Of a stretch of 8,969 nucleotides of DNA, positions 1-6,902 are shown piece after piece; the first letter of the stretch is position 1, and each line of letters begins with the position of its first letter. Source of the DNA: Acidithiobacillus_B sp049965315. Lineage in GTDB: Bacteria; Pseudomonadota; Gammaproteobacteria; Acidithiobacillales; Acidithiobacillaceae. The position numbers and the translations under genes were made by a program. The stretch lies in contig NZ_JBMFWL010000048.1 of NCBI RefSeq assembly GCF_049965315.1, positions 1-8,969 on the forward strand. Reading direction: 5' to 3'. The notes below the pieces were generated by a model. It was not told where the DNA came from, searched no databases, and was given only the letters and a program-made list of their open reading frames with translations.

Positions 1-431
1 GCGGTATTCGCTGGCGCTGCAGTGATGGATGTGGCTGAGAAGCCGCTATTAGTGGATGTCGCCATTCTGACGGTCAAGCTTTGGGTGCTCACGGTGTGCC
101 CAACGGTTGGGTCATATTGGGGCGCAGATTGGGTGGTCGCCTGAATCGGAACGAAGTTGATGGTCGAGTTGCCCCCGTTCACGGTGGCCAAAGTCTGGCT
201 GCACCCGCCGCTGTCAAGACCGTAACCTGCCTGGCGGGCGGTGTCCGTGACCATGTTCATTGCCGCTTGCGCCTGTTGCCACATGTCCGTAATTTGCTGA
301 GTGCGCCGTGCCTGATTGGAACTGCTGATGAAAATACCGTAAATCGCTACCAGGGCAATGAGGGAAATAGCCATGACCACGAGGAGTTCGACCAGCGTGA
401 AGCCACTTTGCTTGGCGTGAGGTGTGGTCAT
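1..431 (-). CDS. pilW: PilW-like type IV pilus minor pilin, N-terminal part (runs off left edge)
   Basis: The 143 visible residues begin at the ATG at 431-429 and remain open to the left edge, so the gene is partial. The N-terminus has a short basic leader ending in Gly10, then the class III signal (G|FTLVELLVVMAIS) with Glu at +5 of the mature protein and a roughly 20-residue hydrophobic helix. A polar Gln/Ala/Thr-rich stretch follows, typical of the long amphipathic alpha1 helix, then a Gly/Ser/Thr/Asn-rich globular start. PilD would cleave and methylate it. As a minor pilin it would help prime pilus assembly in the inner membrane. The ATG overlaps the pilV stop as ATGA, implying translational coupling. 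PilW is chosen over other minor pilins because of its third place behind fimT and pilV and the GFTLVELLV start. PilW proteins are normally about 300 residues or more, so over half is missing here. Confidence 0.8.
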   Translation of the reverse strand, partial: MTTPHAKQSGFTLVELLVVMAISLIALVAIYGIFISSSNQARRTQQITDMWQQAQAAMNMVTDTARQAGYGLDSGGCSQTLATVNGGNSTINFVPIQATTQSAPQYDPTVGHTVSTQSLTVRMATSTNSGFSATSITAAPANT

Positions 432-901
432 GGCAGCAGGATCTCTGTGCTGACGTTCAATTGATGTTGTCCGCCCATGGGCGTACCCCATTGCACGCTG
501 ATAGTGGCAATGGCGGGCAGTGTGACACTGGTGCCCGCAGTGGCGGTGCCGTTGGGCGTATAGAACTGCACGGAACCGCAACCCTGGGGTAGCGTATTTG
601 CGACCAAAGTGGACCATGCTGCGGCTACGGCGGCGGCGTTGCCCGTGCCAGGCAAGTTGTTGGTGCAGGTGTTCATGCCATTGAAATCTCCCACGTTGCT
701 TCTGCCGGCGGCCCAGATGTTGCCCAGCATCTGGTTGGCGGCGAGGCTGGCTTGGGCCATGTATTGCGCCCCCGAGTTTTGCCGGATGAGCGCTACCTGG
801 AGATAGGCTAGGCCCAGCAGGCCGATGGCGAAAATCGTTAGGGCCACCATGAGCTCTATCAGGCTGAAACCTTGCTCGGATGAAGGTGTCGGCTTGTTCA
901 T
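428..901 (-). CDS. pilV: PilV-like type IV pilus minor pilin
   Basis: A 157-residue prepilin. I start it at the ATG at 901-899, because this gives a normal leader of 11 residues (MNKPTPSSEQG) before the cleavage site G11|F12 and Glu16 at mature +5. The longer upstream reading adds an Arg-rich tail that makes no biological sense. The hydrophobic helix is residues 12-34, and an Ala/Gln-rich alpha1 extension (YMAQASLAANQML) follows. The C-terminal domain has two cysteines that could form the usual pilin disulfide, and ends in beta-strand segments including TISVQWG, as in PilV proteins. The start overlaps the fimT stop (ATGA) and its own stop overlaps the pilW start, so the three genes are one translationally coupled unit. 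There is little Shine-Dalgarno sequence at this start, in keeping with coupling. Expected role: minor pseudopilin in the tip or priming complex of the pilus. Confidence 0.85.
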   Translation of the reverse strand: MNKPTPSSEQGFSLIELMVALTIFAIGLLGLAYLQVALIRQNSGAQYMAQASLAANQMLGNIWAAGRSNVGDFNGMNTCTNNLPGTGNAAAVAAAWSTLVANTLPQGCGSVQFYTPNGTATAGTSVTLPAIATISVQWGTPMGGQHQLNVSTEILLP

Positions 902-1419
902 GGGGCGATGTAACAGCCGCCGCCGGCGCTTTGCAGGCAACTGGTGACGCGACCGCCGGCACCGACGAGCACCAGCCAGGTGGTGCCGGCGCTGTTGGGC
1001 GTGAAGGTGAAGGTTCCGCCCAGGGCGCAATTGCCACCGGGGGCTAGAGTGCCAAGCGGGTCAAAGCAGATTTGGCTGGCTGTGGCTGTGCAAGAGACGC
1101 TGGCGTATTCACTCTGGTAGCGCGCGGCGGTCATGGGAGTGTAGCTGGAGAAGGTGGGTGCGAGACTCCAGGCACAGACGCCGTTGGCGGCGCTGATGTT
1201 GAGGGCGACGACCTGATTGGTCTTGACCGCTTCGGCACGGGCCATTTGTAAGTCCTCCTGCAGACGGCCAGCGGCAGATCTGACTTTGGAATTGAGGAGA
1301 AAGCTCTGCAGGCTCGGCATGGCGATGGCCATGAGGATGGCGGCAACGGCGATGGTGACGACGAGCTCCACCAGGGTCAGCCCGCGCTCTTGTTGCATGC
1401 CACGCCCATTGCGACCCAT
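898..1419 (-). CDS. fimT: FimT/GspH-family minor pseudopilin, first gene of the pilin operon
   Basis: A 173-residue prepilin from the ATG at 1419-1417. The leader ends ERG|LTLVE with Glu at mature +5, followed by a hydrophobic helix (VVTIAVAAILMAIAMPSLQSFL). The motif after the helix, with LNSKVRSAAGRLQEDLQMARAEA, is the hallmark of the FimT/GspH family and the rest is the small beta domain. The C-terminus has several cysteines (SCLQSAGGGCYIAP). Three starts are possible: 1452, 1419 and 1398. I favour 1419 because a purine-rich AAGAAGGGGGAGGG lies just upstream. The start at 1452 would lie about six bases behind a candidate -10, and 1398 would give the shortest leader. FimT proteins in other bacteria are minor pilins, some with DNA-binding ability in natural transformation. 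That role here is family knowledge only. It heads the leftward operon and is divergent from tamA. Confidence 0.82.
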   Translation of the reverse strand: MGRNGRGMQQERGLTLVELVVTIAVAAILMAIAMPSLQSFLLNSKVRSAAGRLQEDLQMARAEAVKTNQVVALNISAANGVCAWSLAPTFSSYTPMTAARYQSEYASVSCTATASQICFDPLGTLAPGGNCALGGTFTFTPNSAGTTWLVLVGAGGRVTSCLQSAGGGCYIAP

Positions 1420-1458
1420 CCCTCCCCCTTCTTGACGACTTTTTATGCTCATTGTGAA

Positions 1459-1486
1459 TAGTTAGACCTTTTCCCGTGCTTTGCAA
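1459..1486 (-). promoter_or_regulatory. Candidate promoter of the minor pilin operon
   Basis: On the minus strand TTGCAA (1486-1481) and TAACTA (1464-1459) are separated by 16 bases, a reasonable -35/-10 pair. Transcription would begin near 1452, giving a leader of about 33 bases before the fimT ATG at 1419, with a good Shine-Dalgarno sequence. The match to consensus is moderate and there is no experimental support. Confidence 0.4.
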
Positions 1487-1491
1487 GGTCT
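1464..1491. repeat. Perfect 7-bp inverted repeat in the divergent promoter region
   Basis: AGACCTT (1464-1470) and AAGGTCT (1485-1491) are exact inverted copies with a 14-base spacer, so their centres are 21 bp apart, about two helical turns. The arms abut or overlap the -10 and -35 elements proposed for the pilin operon. The geometry suits a dimeric repressor on one face of the DNA. It could equally form a weak hairpin. No regulator can be named from the sequence. Confidence 0.4.
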
Positions 1492-1495
1492 TTGC

Positions 1496-1516
1496 GGGGT
1501 GTGGGTGGGGGCGGGG
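1496..1516 (+). other. G-quadruplex motif upstream of tamA
   Basis: Four G-runs (GGGG, GGG, GGGGG, GGGG) are separated by loops of 3, 1 and 1 bases. Short loops favour a stable parallel quadruplex. The motif fills the place where a -35 box for the tamA promoter would be expected, and no recognisable -35 is present. Confidence 0.5.
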
Positions 1517-1528
1517 CGGTTGCGTTTT

Positions 1529-1537
1529 TGCTACACT
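1529..1537 (+). promoter_or_regulatory. Extended -10 promoter for tamAB
   Basis: TGCTACACT is an extended -10 (TG, one base, TACACT). No clear -35 lies 16-18 bases upstream; that stretch is a G-run block. Transcription should begin near 1544, which is itself an ATG in the tamA frame. The same layout, extended -10 then six bases then ATG, occurs ahead of thiO. Confidence 0.5.
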
Positions 1538-1562
1538 GCGCTTATGGCTTGTTTGCTGCGGT

Positions 1563-1585
1563 GGGGAGGGGGTGTGGGCATGGGG
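1563..1585 (+). other. G-quadruplex motif over the tamA ribosome-binding site and start codon
   Basis: G-runs GGGG, GGGGG, GGG and GGGG with loops of 1, 3 and 3 bases. If transcription starts near 1544 this would be in the mRNA leader. The Shine-Dalgarno-like GGGAGG forms part of the runs and the ATG at 1580 falls across the last loop and run, so folding would hide the translation start. Confidence 0.5.
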
Positions 1586-3322
1586 CGCATGGGGCTCGGG
1601 GCCTGCTTGGGTCTGGGGGCTTTGCTCTGGGCGGCGGGGGCGATGGCCGGTGAGCTGCGCTTCGCCGTGCGGGGCGTGCCCCCGGATCTGGCGGCCAAGC
1701 TGGATAAGGCCTTACCGGTCACGCCCTTGTCCCATCCGCCCGCCGGCATCGAGGATGCGCGGCTGGCGGCGGGGCTGCGCCTGAAGGATGCGCTGGAGGC
1801 TTATGGTTACTATGGCGCCGAGTGGACGGCGCGGCAGCGGGATGACGGCCATGGCCAATATACGGTGACCTTTGATCTGCATCTGGGTCAGCCCATCCGG
1901 GTGCGGGCGCTGACCTTGGGCGCGGTGGGGGCGGGGGCGGAGTTGGCGCCCTTGCGGCGGCTTCTGGGGCGTTTCCCTTTGCGGCGGGGGGATGTGCTGG
2001 ATCAGGTGGCCTATGAGGACTGGAAGGGGAAGGCGCTGGCGCTCTTGCAGGCCAACGGTTATGCCCGGGCGGATTATGAGCGGCATGAGATCCTGATCGA
2101 CCGCGCGGCGTTGTGGGCGGAGATCTACCTGCTGCTCAACACGGGGCCGCGCTATCGCTTCGGGGCGGTGCGCTTTACGGGGGCGACGGATTATCCCCGC
2201 TGGTTTGTGGCGCGTTATCTGACTTTCCATCCGGGGGACTGGTATTCACCGGCGCAGATGGCCTTGTCCCAGACCAATCTGCGCAACGCGGATCGCTTTT
2301 CCGCAGTGCGGGTGACCGCTGATGTGCAGGGAGCGCGGGGGGACGCCATCCCGGTGGAAGTGCGCCTGGAGAGCCTGCCGTCCCAGCATCTGAAGCTGGG
2401 GGCTGGGTATAGCACGGATCTGGGGCCAAATCTGGCCTTCACCTATGAAAACTACAACGTCTTTCATCGCGCCCAGCATTTGCATGTGTCGGTGCTGGCG
2501 GCGCAGCGCAGCCGGGATATCGGGGCGGCCTATACCTGGCCCATCGGGAGCCAACTGGGCTCGCAGTATGTGGCGAAGGCGCTCTATCAGAATCAGCAAC
2601 TGGTGGCGTATCACAGCAACATTTTTGATGTCGGCGGCGGGCGCCAGTGGTCCCTGGGCATGAATCAGACCCTGGAGGCCCTGCTCTCTTTCCAGCAGAG
2701 CACCTATAACGTGGGCGGGGTGGCGGCCAATGCGCGCTTCATCCTGCCGTCGCTGCAGTACAGTACGCAGCAGTTCGCCAATCTCTTGCGGCCCGTCAAC
2801 GGTTATTCGCTGACGGCGAAGATGGAGGGGGCGAGCAAGGCGTGGGGAAGTGCCGCCAACCTCTTTCGCCTCAGCGCCGATGGGGTCTGGCGCACGCGCC
2901 TGTCCCGGGACTGGGTGCTGGGTACGCACGCCAGGCTGGGCGGCCTGTGGCTGGCGGGGTCCATCAACGCCGTGCCCCCGGAACTGCGTTTTTTTGCGGG
3001 CGGGCAAAACAGCCTGCCGGGCTATGCCTATCTCTCCCAGGGGCCCCTGGCCAGCGATGGCACGGTGCAGGGCGGCCGCTACCTGCTGGTGGGGGGGGTG
3101 GATCTGCAGCGTTTCGTGAGCAAGGACTGGGCGGTGGTGGCCTTCTACGATGCGGGCAATGCCTTTGACAGCGTGGCGCAGTTCCGGGCCTTGCAGGATG
3201 TGGGGCTCGGGGTGCGCTGGTATTCGCCCTTTGGCCCCATTCGCCTGGATCTGGCGCATCCTTTGATCGCTCCGCGGACGCCGGCGGTGCGCGTGGTCTT
3301 TTCGGTGGGGTTCACCCTGTGA
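1580..3322 (+). CDS. tamA: TamA, Omp85-family outer-membrane assembly protein
   Basis: A 580-residue protein, matching the usual TamA length (E. coli 577). From the ATG at 1580 a signal peptide of about 23 residues ends at AMA|GE. Three POTRA domains follow (about 25-103, 104-187 and 188-265; the third starts NTGPRYRFGAVRFTG). The 16-strand barrel runs from about residue 270 to the end. The final strand (VRVVFSVGFTL) ends in Leu rather than the Phe/Trp common in other porins. The conserved region FFAGGQNSLPGYAYLSQGP corresponds to loop 6, but the usual (V/I)RG(F/Y) reads LPGY here (residues 479-482). The family works in the outer membrane with TamB to help insert autotransporters and other beta-barrels and in phospholipid transport. 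It overlaps tamB by four bases. A start at 1544, directly behind the extended -10, or TTG at 1481, is possible; 1580 gives the best Shine-Dalgarno (GGGAGG) and signal peptide. Confidence 0.9.
   Translation: MGRMGLGACLGLGALLWAAGAMAGELRFAVRGVPPDLAAKLDKALPVTPLSHPPAGIEDARLAAGLRLKDALEAYGYYGAEWTARQRDDGHGQYTVTFDLHLGQPIRVRALTLGAVGAGAELAPLRRLLGRFPLRRGDVLDQVAYEDWKGKALALLQANGYARADYERHEILIDRAALWAEIYLLLNTGPRYRFGAVRFTGATDYPRWFVARYLTFHPGDWYSPAQMALSQTNLRNADRFSAVRVTADVQGARGDAIPVEVRLESLPSQHLKLGAGYSTDLGPNLAFTYENYNVFHRAQHLHVSVLAAQRSRDIGAAYTWPIGSQLGSQYVAKALYQNQQLVAYHSNIFDVGGGRQWSLGMNQTLEALLSFQQSTYNVGGVAANARFILPSLQYSTQQFANLLRPVNGYSLTAKMEGASKAWGSAANLFRLSADGVWRTRLSRDWVLGTHARLGGLWLAGSINAVPPELRFFAGGQNSLPGYAYLSQGPLASDGTVQGGRYLLVGGVDLQRFVSKDWAVVAFYDAGNAFDSVAQFRALQDVGLGVRWYSPFGPIRLDLAHPLIAPRTPAVRVVFSVGFTL
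1591..1619 (+). other. Third G-quadruplex motif, inside the tamA signal-peptide codons
   Basis: G-runs GGGG, GGGG, GGG and GGGGG with loops of 3, 7 and 3 bases, encoding part of the Gly/Leu-rich signal peptide. It is weaker than the two upstream because of the 7-base loop, and may simply reflect Gly codons ending in G. Confidence 0.35.
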
Positions 3323-6300
3323 AGTGGAAGACGCATCTCTGGATCGGTTTGCCGGCCTTGCTTTTGTCGCTGCTCCTGGTGGCGGGCTCCTGGTGGCTGC
3401 TGGAAACGACGGGCGGGGCGCGCTGGGCCCTGCAACAGGTGCCGGGCCTGCAGGTGCAGCGGGTGGAGGGCCATCTGCTGGGGGCGATGGATCTGCAGGG
3501 GTTGCGCTGGCAAGGGGGTGGCAACACGCTGCGGGTGGCGGACCTCACCTGGCGGTGGCGACCGGGGGCCTTGCTCTGGGGGGAGTTGGATTTTGCGGAA
3601 CTGCGCCTGCGGGGGGTAGCGCTGCGCTTGCCGCCCTCGCCAAGCCAGGCGCCGCTGCCGCCGTTGCGATGGCCGGCGCTGCCGGTCTGGTCGCGCCTGG
3701 CGAGTCTGCGGATCAGCCGTTTGCAGGTGGAGCAGTTGCAAATCTTTGCCGGATCCGTTCAGAGCTTGGCGCTGCAACACGCGCTGGCGACGGATCTGGC
3801 CTGGCGGCACGGGCGGTTACTGGTGCCGGAGTTGATCCTGGCGTTTCCCCAGGGCCGCCTTCATCTGGCGGCGAACGCGAACCTGGTGCAACGCCACCTG
3901 CAGTGCCTGGGGACATGGGTACAGGGGCCGGCGTTGCGCATCGCCTGGGGGCTGAACTGGCACGGTGTGCGGGATGATCTGACCCAGGGACCTTTCGCGG
4001 TGCAGATGGAAGGGGCGCAGCCCATGGTCCTGACGGGTTTGGTGCGCATCACGCCCCATCACCTGGGTTTGCCTGCCCTGCGTCTGGTGGACCCCGTTCT
4101 GGCCCGGCCGGCCCTGGGTTCGGCGCTGATTGCCCTGCCGGCAAAGACCGGCGAGGAGGCGCGCCTGGCGAGCCAGTGGACAGGGTTGCTGCTGCGGCAA
4201 ACGCCTTCCTGGTTGCCCCCTTCGGCGCTGTCGCTGCAATTGCGTTTGCAGGGCAGCAGCGCCCGCTATGCCGGAACCCTGGCCCTGGCCGGGGACCGTG
4301 CCCTGGGCGATCTGCAGGGGGCGCTGGCGGGCGATGCCCAGGGGCTGCGCTGGCAAGTCGGCGGGACATTGCTGGGGGCGCAGTTGCACAAGAGTCTCAT
4401 CGCTTTTTCCTGGCAGCCGCACATGGCCCTGCGAACGACCCTGGCTTTTCGCGGCCTGCGGCCGCAGCGGTTGGTGAAGGCCGTGCCGGGGAATCTCTCC
4501 GGCGTGCTGCGGGTGTACGCCCGGCAGGGGGCAGGGGGCTGGTCCGGGGAGGGCGATCTGGCGCTGGCGGCCAGTACCCTCTATCGGCAGCCGCTGTCGG
4601 GTCGCGCTCTGGTGCATTTCACAACTGGGGCGTGGGTGCTGAAGGAGGCCCGTTTCACTGGCCCGGGCCTGGACCTGAGCGCCAGCGGCGATCTCGCCCG
4701 GCGCCTCGATTTCCGCGCTCAGGTGGCTCGTTGGCAGGGGTTGGTGCCGGGCATGATGGGGACGACGCAGTTCTCGGGCTGGGTGGCGGAGGGGAGGGGG
4801 CGCTGGTGGGGTGCGGTGCATGGTGAGGGCCGTGCCCTGGGTTATGGGGGTGTTCGGGCCGGCGCGGTGCGGGTGGACGCCAAGTTGAGCGCGGCGCAAG
4901 CCTTGTCGGCGCAGTTGCAGGTGACGCGGCTGTTGCTGGCCGGCCACGGTCTGGATCTGCGCTTGCACGCGCAGGGCCGCCTGGCGGACTTTGGCGTGGC
5001 GCTGCGTGGCCAGTGGCAAGGGAACCGGCTGGATCTGGGCGGGCAGGTGCAGCATCTGCCTAACGCCTGGGCACTGGCGGTGGCGCAAATGGCCCTCCAA
5101 GGCGGTCCTCTCGGCGACTGGCGTTTGCAAGGCCCCGGCAGCTTGCGCTGGGCTCAGGGGGAGGTGGTGCTGAGTCCGCTGGACTTTGCCGACGGCCATG
5201 GGGCTCGCGTGGCGGCCAGCGGCCGTTATCTGCCAGCGGCGCAAAGGGGCCAGGTGACGCTGGACGTCCATGCCCTGCCTTTGGATCTGCATGCGGTGGC
5301 GGCCAAGGCCTCGCTGCGGGGCCTGCTGAACGCGCGCTTGCAGGCCCGCTGCCAGGGTGTTTGCCAAGCGAGCGGGCAATGGCAATTCGCCCAGACGCAG
5401 GTGCGCTGGCAGGGGGGGGAGGGCGCCGCGGAGGAGATCATGCTGCAGCGTTTTGATGGGCAGGTGGCATGGTTGCCCAACGCCCTTTCCCTGCAGGCGG
5501 ATCTGGCCTTGCCCGCGGGGTTCGGTTCGGCCAGCGTTGCCCTGCATAGCCCGGTGACCCTGGCCTTGCCATGGCGCTGGAATGGTGCCGCCCCGCTCCT
5601 GGGGACGGTGGATGCGCAGTTCGGCCCGCAACTCTTCGCCGCGCTGCCGGTGGGCGGGCTGCGCATGCGCAAGGAGGGGCAGGGGCATTTGCAACTGCAA
5701 GTGAAGGGTAGCTGGGATGCGCCCCGGTGGAGCGGCAGCGGGCAGGTACAGGGAGCGGGGTTTTATGTGCCCCAGGCCGGACTGAATGTGCAGGATCTGG
5801 GTTTTCATCTGCAGGGGGACGGGCGGCAGTTGCGGGTGAGCCGGATCTCGGCCCGCTCGGGCCAGGGGCAGGTCCAGGGCCAGGGGACGCTGGACCTGGC
5901 GGGGCCCAATCTGGAGCATTTCGCCTTCCAGTTTGCCGGGCAGGATTTCAGCGCCCTCAACCTTCCCGAAGTGCAGGCCGCCGTGGCGCCGAATCTGCGG
6001 GTGACGGGTGATCTCCAGGCCGTGCAGGTGGATGGAAGCATCCTGACCAACCGCCTGCGCATCCTCGGGAATGCCTTTGGCGGGCCGCGTCCGTCCAGCG
6101 ATGTGGTGTTTGTCAAAGCGATCAAAAAACGCGCGGGGCCGGCCTTGAATGTAGACCTCAAGATCGCCCTGGGCAGTGACGCAAAGGTCCTCATCGGAGG
6201 CTTGAGCGCCAATCTGGCGGGGGATCTGGCGGTACGCATGCACAACGGCCAGGGCGCTAATGTGGAGGGTACCCTGCATATGGTGGACGGGCGTTACACC

Positions 6301-6870
6301 ATCTACGGGCATGCCCTGGAGTTTCAACGCGGGGTCATCGTGTTTCATGGCCCCGCGGATCAGGCCAATCTGGATGTCCTGGCGGTGCGCACCATCAAAA
6401 ACAGCAATAGCTTCAGCGTGGATAATACGCCCGTAGAGGCCGGGGTACAGGTCACGGGTACGCTGCAGTCTCCCCAGGTGCAGCTCTATTCCAAGCCGAG
6501 CATGTCGCAAACGGATACCCTCTCGTATCTGGTACTGGGTACGCCCAGCAGCGGCCTGCAAAGCCAGGATTCCCTCCTTTCCGCAGCGGCCGGGGAACTG
6601 TTCTCGGCGAGCCGCGCGGCGCTCTTCGGCAACGCGCTGACCGGTACGGGGGTCAATGTGGGCGTGACATCGACGGGAGGATTGAGCGGGGCCATGGTCA
6701 CGCTCGGGCATTATCTTACGCCGGACCTGTATCTGAGCGTGGGCCAGTCGGTGCTGGGAAGCGGAACGGTGGCGCGGCTGCGTTATCGCATTACCCGCCA
6801 TATCGAGGCGGAAACCGAGAGCGGCACCCAGAACGGCCTGAACCTTTTTTATCGCATCGACTTTCGCTGA
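3319..6870 (+). CDS. tamB: TamB, inner-membrane-anchored translocation and assembly module protein
   Basis: A 1183-residue protein starting with GTG at 3319, which overlaps the tamA TGA as GTGA, so the pair is translationally coupled. A single N-terminal anchor (about residues 6-29, LWIGLPALLLSLLLVAGSWWLL) would hold it in the inner membrane. A very long periplasmic body of short alternating beta segments follows, as expected for the beta-taco fold that bridges the periplasm. The C-terminal domain (roughly 830-1183, TamB/DUF490) contains the conserved DTLSYLVLG region and ends with LNLFYRIDFR, which in the family contacts the TamA barrel. E. coli TamB is 1259 residues, so the length is normal. 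TamB belongs to the AsmA/VPS13-like bridge-type lipid transport group and acts with TamA in outer-membrane biogenesis. A CxxxC pair (Cys678, Cys682) in the middle could form a disulfide. No own promoter is evident; it is read from tamA. Confidence 0.93.
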   Translation: MKWKTHLWIGLPALLLSLLLVAGSWWLLETTGGARWALQQVPGLQVQRVEGHLLGAMDLQGLRWQGGGNTLRVADLTWRWRPGALLWGELDFAELRLRGVALRLPPSPSQAPLPPLRWPALPVWSRLASLRISRLQVEQLQIFAGSVQSLALQHALATDLAWRHGRLLVPELILAFPQGRLHLAANANLVQRHLQCLGTWVQGPALRIAWGLNWHGVRDDLTQGPFAVQMEGAQPMVLTGLVRITPHHLGLPALRLVDPVLARPALGSALIALPAKTGEEARLASQWTGLLLRQTPSWLPPSALSLQLRLQGSSARYAGTLALAGDRALGDLQGALAGDAQGLRWQVGGTLLGAQLHKSLIAFSWQPHMALRTTLAFRGLRPQRLVKAVPGNLSGVLRVYARQGAGGWSGEGDLALAASTLYRQPLSGRALVHFTTGAWVLKEARFTGPGLDLSASGDLARRLDFRAQVARWQGLVPGMMGTTQFSGWVAEGRGRWWGAVHGEGRALGYGGVRAGAVRVDAKLSAAQALSAQLQVTRLLLAGHGLDLRLHAQGRLADFGVALRGQWQGNRLDLGGQVQHLPNAWALAVAQMALQGGPLGDWRLQGPGSLRWAQGEVVLSPLDFADGHGARVAASGRYLPAAQRGQVTLDVHALPLDLHAVAAKASLRGLLNARLQARCQGVCQASGQWQFAQTQVRWQGGEGAAEEIMLQRFDGQVAWLPNALSLQADLALPAGFGSASVALHSPVTLALPWRWNGAAPLLGTVDAQFGPQLFAALPVGGLRMRKEGQGHLQLQVKGSWDAPRWSGSGQVQGAGFYVPQAGLNVQDLGFHLQGDGRQLRVSRISARSGQGQVQGQGTLDLAGPNLEHFAFQFAGQDFSALNLPEVQAAVAPNLRVTGDLQAVQVDGSILTNRLRILGNAFGGPRPSSDVVFVKAIKKRAGPALNVDLKIALGSDAKVLIGGLSANLAGDLAVRMHNGQGANVEGTLHMVDGRYTIYGHALEFQRGVIVFHGPADQANLDVLAVRTIKNSNSFSVDNTPVEAGVQVTGTLQSPQVQLYSKPSMSQTDTLSYLVLGTPSSGLQSQDSLLSAAAGELFSASRAALFGNALTGTGVNVGVTSTGGLSGAMVTLGHYLTPDLYLSVGQSVLGSGTVARLRYRITRHIEAETESGTQNGLNLFYRIDFR

Positions 6871-6887
6871 TGAGGGCGGCCGGTGCG

Positions 6888-6896
6888 TGATATAGT
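6888..6896 (+). promoter_or_regulatory. Extended -10 promoter for thiO, possibly leaderless
   Basis: TGATATAGT is a good extended -10. The hexamer TATAGT ends six bases before the ATG at 6903, so transcription should start at or within a base or two of the start codon. There is no Shine-Dalgarno sequence between it and the ATG. No thiamine pyrophosphate riboswitch could fit in the 32-base gap. Confidence 0.5.
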
Positions 6897-6902
6897 GCGG
6901 TC

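Noticed and set aside
81..464. Plus-strand frame of 127 codons at the left edge
   Set aside because: It is antisense to pilW, whose prepilin signal and helix are clear, and has no recognisable features of its own.
902..1030. Longer upstream start for pilV at 1030
   Set aside because: The added 43 residues are Arg/His-rich, overlap fimT extensively and would destroy the short prepilin leader.
1481..1579. TTG start of tamA at 1481
   Set aside because: It would lie upstream of the likely transcription start and place an odd Gly/Trp-rich segment before the signal peptide.
2246..3259. Open frame of 337 codons on the minus strand opposite tamA
   Set aside because: Same antisense artefact with low-complexity composition, against an unmistakable Omp85 protein on the plus strand.
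3817..6801. Open frame of 994 codons on the minus strand opposite tamB
   Set aside because: It mirrors tamB codon bias in a GC-rich gene, is rich in Gln, Arg, His and Pro, and shows no domain or leader. The plus strand has a clear TamB.
6871..6902. Thiamine pyrophosphate riboswitch ahead of thiO
   Set aside because: The gap is only 32 bases and contains no THI-box elements; the preceding sequence is coding for the conserved TamB C-terminus.
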